Positions 25,226 to 33,542 of a DNA stretch of 64,000 nucleotides are shown here, in pieces. The position numbers and the translations under genes were made by a program. Numbering within the stretch: position 1 is the stretch's first letter; the number at the start of each line of letters is the position of its first letter. Source of the DNA: CAYYAQ01 sp964469555 (GTDB lineage Bacteria > Planctomycetota > UBA1135 > UBA2386); the NCBI GenBank assembly GCA_964469555.1, contig CAYYAQ010000001.1, positions 81,959-145,958 on the forward strand, written 5' to 3'. The notes beneath the pieces are model-generated. The model made no database searches. It saw nothing but the letters and a program-made list of their open reading frames with translations, and was not told the origin of the DNA.

Positions 25226-27250
25226 ATGACGAGCACAATGCGATCCATTCTCGGTTCCATCGGGATCCTCCTCAGCACGCTGTCGCTGGCGTTTATCCTC
25301 AGTCACTACTCCAGCAAGATGGGCTGGATCGATCTGACGGAGAACGACCGCTACACGCTGACGGCGGGTACGAAGAACATCCTGAAGAAGATTCGTCGGC
25401 CCCTCAAGGCCAGGCTCTTCTACTCCCAAACAGCGATCGACAGCATCGGTACCGATCAGCTCAAGCAGTTCAACCGCGCGCACGTCTACGCGCGAGACTT
25501 GCTCGAAGCGTTCGAGCGCGAGAGCGAGGGCAAGCTGTCTTTCGAGGAACTCGACCCGAAGACGTACTCCGACGCTGCGGAAGAAGCCGCGGCGCTCGGC
25601 ATCCGCATCGAGCGGCTTACGGACAGTCTGACGTTCGCGTTCGGTCTCGCCATCACTTCGGATACCGGCGCCAAGGAGATCATCCCTTTCATCAACGCGA
25701 GGGAGGAGGGCCTGTTCGAGTACAAGATCACCAAGCTCGTCGAGCGTGCATCGCGACCCACGAAGAAGAAGATCGGTGTCCTGTCGAGCCTTCCCATTCT
25801 CGGTGACAACCTGTCACGCGAGATGGCCGCGCTCATGCGGCAGCAGGGGCGCCCGGTGCGGGAGAAGTGGAACTTCGCTCAGTGGCTCAGCCTGGACTAC
25901 GAGATCGACGAGATCTCGCCGAGCGCGCTGCGGATCCCCGACGACATCGACTTCCTCCTCGCGATCCATCCGAAGGGATTCTCGGACGAGATCCTCTACG
26001 CCGTCGATCAGTACGTGATGCGCGGTGGCAAGCTCATCGCGTCGGCTGACCCGTTCTGCAACATGGACCAGCCACCGCCGAACCCGAGAAACCAGTTCGC
26101 ATCCTTCTCGCACAAGCGCGACAGTGACTTCAACCGTCTGACGAACGCCTGGGGCGTGAAGATGGAGAAGGCCGCGGCAAAAGCCGCGGACGACGCGTCC
26201 ACTTTGATCATGGGCGATCGTGATCTCGCGATCATGCAGGGCGGCGTGCAACACCTGCCTTACGTCATGTTTACGGGCGGCAAGGACTGCTTCAACAAGG
26301 AAGAGGCGGTCACGCAAGCCCTCGATGACGGTGCGCGGGTCCTGATGATCCACGCTGGCATCTTGAGCAAGACGGAGGGTGCCTCGACGGAGGTCACTTC
26401 GCTGATCCAGACGTCAGAGAAGGGCGGCAGGCGGAAGTACACGAACCTGGAGTTCATGAAGTACCGCCAGGACCCCGCCGGCTTGTGGGCTGCTGGTGAT
26501 CCGGCGGCGGAAGACGACATGGGCAAGGAAGGGTTCGAGAATGCGAATACCGTCCTCGCCGCCTGTGTCCGAATCTCGGGCAAGTTCAAGAGCGCGTTTC
26601 CTGATGGATTGCCCGGGGACGCTCCGAACGAAGACGATCCCCAAAACGAGACCCGAGACAAGGTCAAGAAGGAACACCTGAGCGAATCCAAGGAATCGAA
26701 CAACGTGCTCCTGTTCGCAGACTGCGATTGGTTGAGCAATGACTTCATCGTTGCGCCGGTGAGTTGGTTCGGCAGTCCGATGTCGAACAAGGCGGTCCTG
26801 TTCAACGCCCTGGACTTCCTCGCGGGTTCGAGTGACCTGATCAGCATCCGGTCTCGCGGGTCGGCTCGGCGTGAGTTTGACTACGTCATGGATATTCGGC
26901 GCCGGGCCGCGGAGAAGACCGCGGACAAGCAGAAAGCGATCCAGAAGGAGATCGACGAGTTCCAGAAGGTCATCACGAACCTGCAGAACATCGCGACGAA
27001 GAAGGATGAGGGGATCCTCAAAGCCGAGGCCATCAAGAGAGAACGTGAGGCCAACCTCAACGTTCTACGAAAGAAGCGCGAACTGAACGACGTCAAGCGC
27101 GATTCGACGATGGAAGAAGAATCGGTCAAGATGTGGGCCCAGTCGATGAACACGTACGGGTTGCCGGCGCTGGTAGCGCTGATCGGACTGATTCTCTGGA
27201 TCCTGAGAATGTCCAAGCGAACCCGGCAGATGCGGGAGGACATGGCATGA
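25226..27250 (+). CDS. GldG-like ABC-associated protein
   Basis: 674 residues. An N-terminal membrane helix (SIGILLSTLSLAFIL) is followed by a large periplasmic domain of the GldG/DUF4350-like type (DLTENDRYTLTAGTKNILKK, DPKTYSDAAEEA, GVLSSLPILGDN). A charged coiled coil lies near residues 560-630 (KAIQKEIDEFQKVITNLQN) and a C-terminal membrane helix (LPALVALIGLILWIL) ends the protein. GldG proteins partner with the GldA/GldF transporter. The start at 25226 has AGGAG eight bases upstream. Its stop overlaps the start of the next gene. Confidence 0.9.
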   Translation: MTSTMRSILGSIGILLSTLSLAFILSHYSSKMGWIDLTENDRYTLTAGTKNILKKIRRPLKARLFYSQTAIDSIGTDQLKQFNRAHVYARDLLEAFERESEGKLSFEELDPKTYSDAAEEAAALGIRIERLTDSLTFAFGLAITSDTGAKEIIPFINAREEGLFEYKITKLVERASRPTKKKIGVLSSLPILGDNLSREMAALMRQQGRPVREKWNFAQWLSLDYEIDEISPSALRIPDDIDFLLAIHPKGFSDEILYAVDQYVMRGGKLIASADPFCNMDQPPPNPRNQFASFSHKRDSDFNRLTNAWGVKMEKAAAKAADDASTLIMGDRDLAIMQGGVQHLPYVMFTGGKDCFNKEEAVTQALDDGARVLMIHAGILSKTEGASTEVTSLIQTSEKGGRRKYTNLEFMKYRQDPAGLWAAGDPAAEDDMGKEGFENANTVLAACVRISGKFKSAFPDGLPGDAPNEDDPQNETRDKVKKEHLSESKESNNVLLFADCDWLSNDFIVAPVSWFGSPMSNKAVLFNALDFLAGSSDLISIRSRGSARREFDYVMDIRRRAAEKTADKQKAIQKEIDEFQKVITNLQNIATKKDEGILKAEAIKREREANLNVLRKKRELNDVKRDSTMEEESVKMWAQSMNTYGLPALVALIGLILWILRMSKRTRQMREDMA

Positions 27251-29088
27251 GCAGCAGAGCATTCAATATCGTGGTGGTGGCCACCATCGTTTTCGTCATG
27301 TGGTCCGTTTGGCTGGCCGCACAGTCCAAGAACGTGGTCATCGAGTTCATTCGAGGTCAGTCGTTGGTCCAAGACATCGACACGACCCGCCTGACCAAGA
27401 TCGAGATCACGAAGGGCGGCAAGCCCCTCGTTCTCCAGAGAGTCGCGAGCGGGTTCCTCGTCAACGACAGCTATCCGGCAGACGGTGGTCGGATCAACAA
27501 TCTGATCCAGCAGTGCACCGGCATCACGTGTGGACGGGAGATCGCCGACAACACGGATGTCCACGAAGAACTCGAGGTCGACGGCAAGTCGGAAAACTCC
27601 GTGGTCGTCCGCTTCGTCGGCGGAACCGAGGAGATCGTGGGGCTCATCGTCGGCAAGATGGAGGGGAGCGCGAACTACGTGCGCCTCACCAATAGCGACA
27701 CGGTCTTCATTTCAGAGAACAGCATCTTCGTGGATACGGATGCGCTGGCATACGTCGACAAGGAACTGATCAGCGTCGTGAACACCGAAAAGGTCGAGGT
27801 CAGTGGCGGCAAGAAGCCGTACACGATCCTCAAGGCTGGCACGGAGGATGGGGTGCTGCAAGCAGTCCCGGAGGGCATGGCCGCGAAGAGCATGGAGGTC
27901 AGGAATGTCTTCACCTTGACCCACACCATCTCCTTTAGCGAATTCAGTTCCGAATCGACACTCAAGGGCGTCGAGTTCAATCGCACGTACGCCATAACGA
28001 CGGAGTCGAAGGAGCAGTACATTTTCACGCTCGGCCAGAAGGGCTCCGACTGGTGGGTCAAGGCGACGGCAAAGTACGTCGGCCCCGCGACTCTGAGCGT
28101 GGGTGAGATCAAGAACGCGGATGCGGAGCAACTCAAGAAGCATGAGGCGCTGCTGCAGGCCGGCGCCAAGGTCAAGAAGTTCGCCGACAGGCACCGGAGT
28201 TGGGTCTACAAGGTCTCCGAGAACAAGGGAAAGGAGTTCACCCGGGAGTTCGATGACCTGATCGAGGAGGACAAGGTGTTCCTGAGGATCGAAGAAAAGG
28301 CGATCGGATCGGTGAGCGTCAAGCGGGCTGACGGGTCCTACACGCTCACCAGCCCGAACGAGGGCGTGTTCAAGATGAAGGATCTGCCCAAGGACAAGGA
28401 GATGCGACCGTTCCTGCCGAGCGGCATCTACGCAGCCACGACCTCGTTGGCCTGGATCGAGCGAATCGATCCGGAGGAGAAGCTCGTCAAGGACGTGAAG
28501 TACGAGACGAAGTACACAACAGAGCTGAAGGACAAGGCCAGCTTCACCTTCGACATCGGCAAGAAGGAGAACCGCTTCTTCACGAAGGTGAACGCCGCGT
28601 TCGTCGGTGGGCCAAAGGACAACAGTCCAGAATCAGTCATCGCCGAGGGCGCCGTGGCCAAGTTCAACAAGTTGCACAAGGGCCACGTTTACGAAATCCC
28701 GGTTCCCGGAGCGGTTGACAACATGGTCAAGTCGCTGAAGGATCTGCTGAAGGATGCTTCCGAGGAGTTGAAGGAGATCGCCGCCTCTCACATTCTCGTG
28801 TCGTTCAAGGGCTCGGCGAAGAGCATGTCGGAGCGTTCGAAGGAGGATGCGAAGAAGAAGGCGGATGAACTTCTCGTCAAGGCCAAGGCGGATCCCGGCA
28901 ACTTTGCGAAGTTGGCCGAGGAGAATTCCGACGGCCCCTCGAAGGCGAAGGGCGGCGACCTCGGCAAGTTCGACCGGAACACGATGGCCCCGCCGTTCAC
29001 CGTCGCCGCCTTCAAGCTCAAGGTCGGTGAGGTCTCCGACGTCGTCGAGACCGAGTTCGGCTTCCATATCATCCGCCGCACCCAGTAG
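27247..29088 (+). CDS. DUF4340-type protein fused to a PpiC/parvulin domain
   Basis: 613 residues. After an N-terminal membrane helix (VVVATIVFVMWSVWLA) come extended beta-rich repeats typical of DUF4340 proteins that accompany GldG (TRLTKIEITKGGKPLVL, EEIVGLIVGKMEGSANYVRL). From about residue 510 to the end there is a complete parvulin domain: ASHILVSFKG, FAKLAEENSDGPSKAKGGDLGKF, and the closing VVETEFGFHIIRRT. Parvulins isomerise peptidyl-prolyl bonds, usually in periplasmic folding. The fusion suggests a folding function coupled to the Gld-type exporter. ATG overlaps the upstream stop, so it is the fourth gene of the operon, ended by the hairpin 14 bases on. Confidence 0.9.
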   Translation: MSSRAFNIVVVATIVFVMWSVWLAAQSKNVVIEFIRGQSLVQDIDTTRLTKIEITKGGKPLVLQRVASGFLVNDSYPADGGRINNLIQQCTGITCGREIADNTDVHEELEVDGKSENSVVVRFVGGTEEIVGLIVGKMEGSANYVRLTNSDTVFISENSIFVDTDALAYVDKELISVVNTEKVEVSGGKKPYTILKAGTEDGVLQAVPEGMAAKSMEVRNVFTLTHTISFSEFSSESTLKGVEFNRTYAITTESKEQYIFTLGQKGSDWWVKATAKYVGPATLSVGEIKNADAEQLKKHEALLQAGAKVKKFADRHRSWVYKVSENKGKEFTREFDDLIEEDKVFLRIEEKAIGSVSVKRADGSYTLTSPNEGVFKMKDLPKDKEMRPFLPSGIYAATTSLAWIERIDPEEKLVKDVKYETKYTTELKDKASFTFDIGKKENRFFTKVNAAFVGGPKDNSPESVIAEGAVAKFNKLHKGHVYEIPVPGAVDNMVKSLKDLLKDASEELKEIAASHILVSFKGSAKSMSERSKEDAKKKADELLVKAKADPGNFAKLAEENSDGPSKAKGGDLGKFDRNTMAPPFTVAAFKLKVGEVSDVVETEFGFHIIRRTQ

Positions 29089-29101
29089 AACCCTCCGGGA
29101 T

Positions 29102-29146
29102 CTTCCCCGCGGAAAACTGTCTTCAAAGACACAGGCCGCGGGGAGG
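29102..29146 (+). terminator. Long hairpin ending the Gld operon and covering the senB ribosome-binding site
   Basis: TCCCCGCGG (29104-29112) pairs perfectly with CCGCGGGGA (29136-29144); inside, TGTCTT (29118-29123) can pair with AAGACA (29126-29131). There is no U run after it. The right arm contains GGGGAGG, the best ribosome-binding site for the GTG at 29152, so the same hairpin could hide that site. Terminator, translational switch or both. Confidence 0.6.
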
Positions 29147-29151
29147 TTGCC

Positions 29152-30123
29152 GTGGTAATAATCTCCGCGATGCGGATCGTGATCGCGACGCCGGTCCAGA
29201 TCGCGTCGACCCGGGGCAATAGTGTCACGGCGCGGCGTTGGCAGCGGCTGCTCTTCGAGCTGGGGCACGAAGTGCGCGTGCTGCCGTCGGCGGAAGTGCA
29301 CGAGGACTGTGACCTGCTCATCGCGCTGCACGCCCGCAAGAGCGCTCGCGTAATCGAGGCGTTCGCGAGGAACTATCCCAACCGACGGATCGTGCTCGCG
29401 ATGACGGGGACGGACCTGTACGGCGACTTGCCCGACGACGCTGACGCGCGGGCTTCCGTTCGGATCGCCGACCAGATCGTCGTGCTGCAGCCCGCCGGTC
29501 TGGCCCGGTTGCCGGAGGAAGCCCGCGGGAAGGCCCACGTCATCCGCCAGTCCCGGCCCACGCGGTCCGCCACGGCGGGGAATCGGTCCAGCGACGCATT
29601 CTCGGTATGCATCCTTGCCCACCTTCGCGAGGTCAAGGACCCGTTGCTCGCAGCGCGGGCGGTCGTGCTGCTGCCCGCGGATTCGAAGGTCCACGTCACC
29701 CTCGCCGGAGCCGCGCCGGACTCAGAATGGTCCGACGTCGCCAAGCGCGAGCACGACGCCAACCCACGATTCACCTGGGCCGGCGAACTCTCCGCGGATG
29801 CCGCTGCCGACCTCCTCGCCTCGTCCCATGTCCTCGTCGTCAGTTCGTTGTTCGAGGGCGGCGCCAACGTCGTCACCGAGGCCATCGTCGCGGGCGTTCC
29901 GATCCTCGCGACCGAGATCGATGGCAACATTGGCATGCTCGGCAGCGACTACCAGGGATACTTCCCGGTCGGCGACACGAGAGCCCTCGCCGCTCTTATG
30001 CAGCGTGCGGAGGTCGATGCGGCTTTCCTCGCGGCATTGTCTGCTCAACTCGAGACCGTTCATCCGCTGTTCGAACCGGCCCGCGAGCGCGAAGCCTGGG
30101 CCGAGTTGCTCCTTGAACTCTGA
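29152..30123 (+). CDS. senB: SenB-type selenosugar synthase (TIGR04348 glycosyltransferase family)
   Basis: 323-residue GT-B protein. It shows the run of motifs I associate with SenB/TIGR04348: an opening MRIVIATP, then GNSVTARRWQRLL, LIALHARKSARVIEAF, VLAMTGTDLYGDL, VVLQPAGLARLP, LAHLREVKDPLLAARA, EGGANVVTEAIVAGVPIL and DGNIGMLGSDYQGYFPVGDT. SenB is known to join selenophosphate to a UDP-sugar, giving a selenosugar for selenoneine. No senA or selD is adjacent, so the pathway is not proven here. GTG at 29152 has GGGGAGG five bases upstream; an ATG at 29170 would give the family-typical MRI start. An ordinary GT4 role is the alternative. Confidence 0.82.
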   Translation: MVIISAMRIVIATPVQIASTRGNSVTARRWQRLLFELGHEVRVLPSAEVHEDCDLLIALHARKSARVIEAFARNYPNRRIVLAMTGTDLYGDLPDDADARASVRIADQIVVLQPAGLARLPEEARGKAHVIRQSRPTRSATAGNRSSDAFSVCILAHLREVKDPLLAARAVVLLPADSKVHVTLAGAAPDSEWSDVAKREHDANPRFTWAGELSADAAADLLASSHVLVVSSLFEGGANVVTEAIVAGVPILATEIDGNIGMLGSDYQGYFPVGDTRALAALMQRAEVDAAFLAALSAQLETVHPLFEPAREREAWAELLLEL

Positions 30124-31590
30124 TTAGTTCGCGAGACCGAACGCGAACAACCGCTTCTCCGTCCGGACGTAGATCTTGCCGTCGACGATCGCGGGTGTCG
30201 CCGTGATCCGCTCCTTCAGGTCGTTGTGCGCGAGCACCTTCAACTCGTCACCGACCGCGAACACCGTCACGACCCCACGCGCCGACGCCGTGTAGATCTT
30301 CCCGTCGCCGACGACAGGACTCGAGTAGCACGGTCCGCGTGATCCGATCCGCTGCTGGTAGATCGCTTCCCCGGTCTTCGCGTTCAGACATGTCGCGATG
30401 CCCGCATTCTTGACCAGATACACGCGACCGCCGTGGTAGAGCGGCGACGGGCATTCCGGCACACCCTTGCCGTGTTGCCACGCGACCTTGGGCTCTGTGT
30501 TGCTGCCGTTGCCGGGTTGGATGGCCAAGAGGGCGTTCGCGTGTTTGAAGGTGCCGAGCCACTTGCCGAGCTTCCCCCACTCCTTCGAGTCGATCTCGCC
30601 GTTGCGGTCGGCGTCGAGAAACCGAAAGAACATCGACAGCGGATGGTCGCCTTCTCCGTCGGCGTCGGCCCGCGAGAGGACACTCTTGTTCGGTTTCGCC
30701 TCCTCTCGGTTGAGCGCGCCGTTCCCGTCCTTGTCGTAGTCCTTCAGCAACTGTGCGAACTTCGGCAAGCCGATCACCTCCGGATTCGTGCGCATGTTGT
30801 AGGACGAGACGAACACCAGTCCTTCGCCCGTGACCGGAGTGATGCACGGCTCATCTGCCAAACCGGGCACCGACCAGCGCTCCTTGCCGGACTTCAGTTC
30901 GTACGCGGTCAATTGGAAAGCTCCGTAGACCAGCAACTCGTCGACTTCTCCGTTCTTCCATACCGTTGGCGTCGACCATCCGGATTGGAATCCACTGCGG
31001 TCGGTGCGCCACGCAGTCTCGCCGGTCGCGCCGTGAATCGCTTCGAGGAACGAGTTCTTCTGAATGTCGCGAGAGAGCACGAGCAGTTCGCCGGCGACGA
31101 TGGGAGATGCCGCCGTTCCGAACATGTTGCGAACCTGCTCGAATTCGCGATGCCAGAGCTCTTTTCCCGCGAAGTCGTAGCACAGCAGACCGAACGAACC
31201 AAAGTAGACATAGACGCGCTCCCCGTCGGTGGTCGGCGTCGAGGATGCGGGGTTGTTGATCCTGTGGTGTCGTTCGAGAGCATCCACCGTGACCGACCGA
31301 CGCCAGGTCACCACACCAGTCGCGCGATTGACGCAGACCGTCTCGAGTTTCTTTCCGACGAACGTCGTCAAGAACATGTGGTCGCCCCAGATGCACGGTG
31401 ACGAGTGACCGGCGTCGAGCTTGCACTGCCAGATCATGTTCTTCTCGGGGCCGAATTCGGTCGGCAATCCGTCGTCCGAGGAAGCGACGCCCCGCCCTCC
31501 GGGTCCACGGAACTGATTCCATTGCTGACCCTGTACGGAGAGCGATGCGCACGAAGCGAGAATTACCAGGGGGAACATCCGAAGGAGCAT
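30124..31590 (-). CDS. Secreted PQQ-type beta-propeller with EF-hand insert
   Basis: 488-residue protein starting at the ATG at 31590, with a signal ending in a lipobox-like LVILASC. It has repeated PQQ-propeller strands (GSFGLLCYDFAGKELWHREF, HGATGETAWRTD, NAKTGEAIYQQR). Between about residues 270 and 350 lie two calcium-type EF-hand loops, DYDKDGNGALNREE and DADRNGEIDSKEW. The opening WNQFRGPGGRGVASSDDGLP is typical of planctomycete outer-membrane assembly-like PQQ proteins. No catalytic quinone site can be shown, so a structural or binding role is likely. The stop is adjacent to the convergent senB stop, and the gene is divergent from the nuclease gene. Confidence 0.88.
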   Translation of the reverse strand: MLLRMFPLVILASCASLSVQGQQWNQFRGPGGRGVASSDDGLPTEFGPEKNMIWQCKLDAGHSSPCIWGDHMFLTTFVGKKLETVCVNRATGVVTWRRSVTVDALERHHRINNPASSTPTTDGERVYVYFGSFGLLCYDFAGKELWHREFEQVRNMFGTAASPIVAGELLVLSRDIQKNSFLEAIHGATGETAWRTDRSGFQSGWSTPTVWKNGEVDELLVYGAFQLTAYELKSGKERWSVPGLADEPCITPVTGEGLVFVSSYNMRTNPEVIGLPKFAQLLKDYDKDGNGALNREEAKPNKSVLSRADADGEGDHPLSMFFRFLDADRNGEIDSKEWGKLGKWLGTFKHANALLAIQPGNGSNTEPKVAWQHGKGVPECPSPLYHGGRVYLVKNAGIATCLNAKTGEAIYQQRIGSRGPCYSSPVVGDGKIYTASARGVVTVFAVGDELKVLAHNDLKERITATPAIVDGKIYVRTEKRLFAFGLAN

Positions 31591-31634
31591 GAATCCACGA
31601 TATACGGACAAACCTCCGAAGCTACCATCTCGGC

Positions 31635-33011
31635 ATGGCGATCTCCTTGCAGTTCCTCGGCGCCGCGCGCCACGTCACTGGTAGCAAGCACCTCCTCACT
31701 GTCAACGACAAGCGCGTACTGCTCGACTGCGGCATGGTGCAAGGACCGCGGAAGATCGCCGCGAAGGCCAACCAGAACCTTGGCGTGGACGCGCCGTCGA
31801 TCGACGCGGTGGTGATGTCCCACGGACACATCGACCACAGTGGATCCTTGCCGCGGTTGGTGAAGCTCGGTTTCGAGGGGAACATCCACTGCACCGAGCC
31901 CACGAAGGACTTGCTCGGGATCCTCCTCGGGGATTCGGCGCACATCCAGGCGCAGGACGCGAAGTACCTGTCCAAGAAGGGCCACCATTTCGAGCCGCCT
32001 TACGACGCTGCGGACGTAGCGAAGACGATGAAGCAGATCCGCGCGGTGCCCTACTACAAGTCGTTCGACGTGTGCGACGGCGTGCGGGTCGAATACCTCG
32101 ACGCCGGTCACATCATCGGCTCCGCGTTCGTCATCATCGACGTGGACGACGGCGAGAAGCAGCTGCGCATCGCCTTCACCGGTGATCACGGTCGGCGTGA
32201 CATGCCGATCCTTCGGGATCCGGATCGCATTCCCGAGTGTGACGTGTTGATTACGGAGTCGACCTACGGTGACCGGTTGCACCCGCCCGCGCCGAACCTC
32301 GAGGCCGATCTGGAAAAGGTGGTGCTCGAAGAGATGCGGGACGGCGGTCGCATCCTGATCCCAGCATTCTCGGTCGGGCGGACCCAGAACGTGCTGATGC
32401 ATCTCGGCAAGCTGGTCAAGGAGAAGCGCATTCCGCAGCAGGCGATCTACATCGATTCCCCCTTGAGCAAGAAGGCGACAAACATCACGGCCCGGCACCC
32501 CGAGGTCTTCGACGAGGAGATGCAGGCGCTGATCAGGGAGGGTCACAACCCGTTCCATTTCGAGGGCGTGCGGTACGTCGCCGATGTCGAGGAGAGCAAG
32601 TCCCTCAACGGCGTCCGCAGCGGTGTGATCATCTCGGCGTCGGGTATGTGCGAGGCCGGGCGCATTCTCCACCACCTGAAACAGAGCATCGGTCGTCCCG
32701 AAGACTGCATCCTCGCTGTCGGCTACATGGCGCAGGGCACGATGGGGCGCAAACTCATCGAGAAGTATGAGCGCGTGAAGATCTTCGGCGAGCGTTTCGA
32801 AGTGAAGTGCAAGGTCCGCAGCATCCGCGGGTTATCGGCGCACGCGGACTACAAGGAACTGCTTCGAACGGCGCGCCCGCTCGCGCCCAAGGCGCGCGTG
32901 TTCGTCGTCCACGGCGAAGAAGACGCGGCGATGAAGTACGCGGACCGACTCTACGGGGCAGGATTCACGCAGGTGGACGTGCCGATTCGAAAGGAGAAGT
33001 TCGTTCTATGA
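31635..33011 (+). CDS. Metallo-beta-lactamase/beta-CASP ribonuclease
   Basis: 458-residue cytosolic protein of the CPSF/RNase-J-like beta-CASP group. Metal-binding motif SHGHIDH at residues 62-68, further ligand regions AGHIIGSAF and FTGDHGR, the beta-CASP segment GRILIPAFSVGRTQNVL and the C-terminal RGLSAHADYKEL. ISASGMCEAGRILHHL is the family-typical linker. Proteins of this type cut or degrade RNA. The stop overlaps the ATG of the broken YdeI gene by four bases, so the two were once coupled. Confidence 0.93.
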   Translation: MAISLQFLGAARHVTGSKHLLTVNDKRVLLDCGMVQGPRKIAAKANQNLGVDAPSIDAVVMSHGHIDHSGSLPRLVKLGFEGNIHCTEPTKDLLGILLGDSAHIQAQDAKYLSKKGHHFEPPYDAADVAKTMKQIRAVPYYKSFDVCDGVRVEYLDAGHIIGSAFVIIDVDDGEKQLRIAFTGDHGRRDMPILRDPDRIPECDVLITESTYGDRLHPPAPNLEADLEKVVLEEMRDGGRILIPAFSVGRTQNVLMHLGKLVKEKRIPQQAIYIDSPLSKKATNITARHPEVFDEEMQALIREGHNPFHFEGVRYVADVEESKSLNGVRSGVIISASGMCEAGRILHHLKQSIGRPEDCILAVGYMAQGTMGRKLIEKYERVKIFGERFEVKCKVRSIRGLSAHADYKELLRTARPLAPKARVFVVHGEEDAAMKYADRLYGAGFTQVDVPIRKEKFVL

Positions 33012-33486
33012 GTCAGCCCGCCTACGAGTACCAGTTCGAGGAATAGATCCTCGCGGGCGATGGTGGAGGCGCCTGCTGGAGTTTCCGTTCGATGTGTTCG
33101 TAGGATTCGCTGCCGGGGGTCGTGTTCCGATCGAATGCACGTTCGATGGTGAGCCTTATCGCGGATCGCTCGTGAGAATGGGGACGGACTGCCACATCGT
33201 CGGCATCCGAAAGGGCATCCGAGAGAAGATCGGCAAGGGGCCTGGTGACCTCGTGTCGGTAGTGTCGTGGCGGGACGAGGCGGAACGGACCGTGACGCCC
33301 CCCTTGGAACTCCGGCGGTCGTTCGCGCTCGAGGCCGTTGTTCGGAAGGTCTTTGACGGCCTGAGTTTCACGCACCAACGGGAGTTTGCCGAGTGGGTTG
33401 GTGTTCCGCCAAGAAGGCTGCATTTCGCGATCGCAGCACGGTGGAGAGCCATCGAGGTGCTTCTCGAAGGCCAGAAGTTCCCGTAG
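33008..33486 (+). pseudogene. Broken DUF1905/YdeI-family gene (nonsense codon plus frameshift)
   Basis: The ATG at 33008 overlaps the upstream stop and begins MSQPAYEYQFEE, which matches the usual DUF1905 opening, then hits TAG at 33044-33046. Past the TAG the same frame continues ILAGDGGGACW, still family-like. At about 33075-33082 the frame must shift to continue as EFPFDVFVGF, GGRVPIECTFDGEPYRGSLV, GIREKIGKGPGDLVSVV and the C-terminal YdeI part (SFTHQREFAEWV, LHFAIAARWRAIEVLL) to 33486. So one nonsense codon and one indel separate three homologous pieces. A shortened protein from GTG 33094 (130 residues) is possible but lacks the first strand. Confidence 0.75.
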
Positions 33487-33542
33487 CGGCAAGTCGATCG
33501 AGTTCCTCGTATGGTGGATTCCTGGTAGAGTCTTTGTCCATC

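Noticed and set aside
33044..33046. TAG in the YdeI gene as a pyrrolysine codon
   Set aside because: A separate frameshift in the same gene shows it is broken, and no pyrrolysine machinery was seen.
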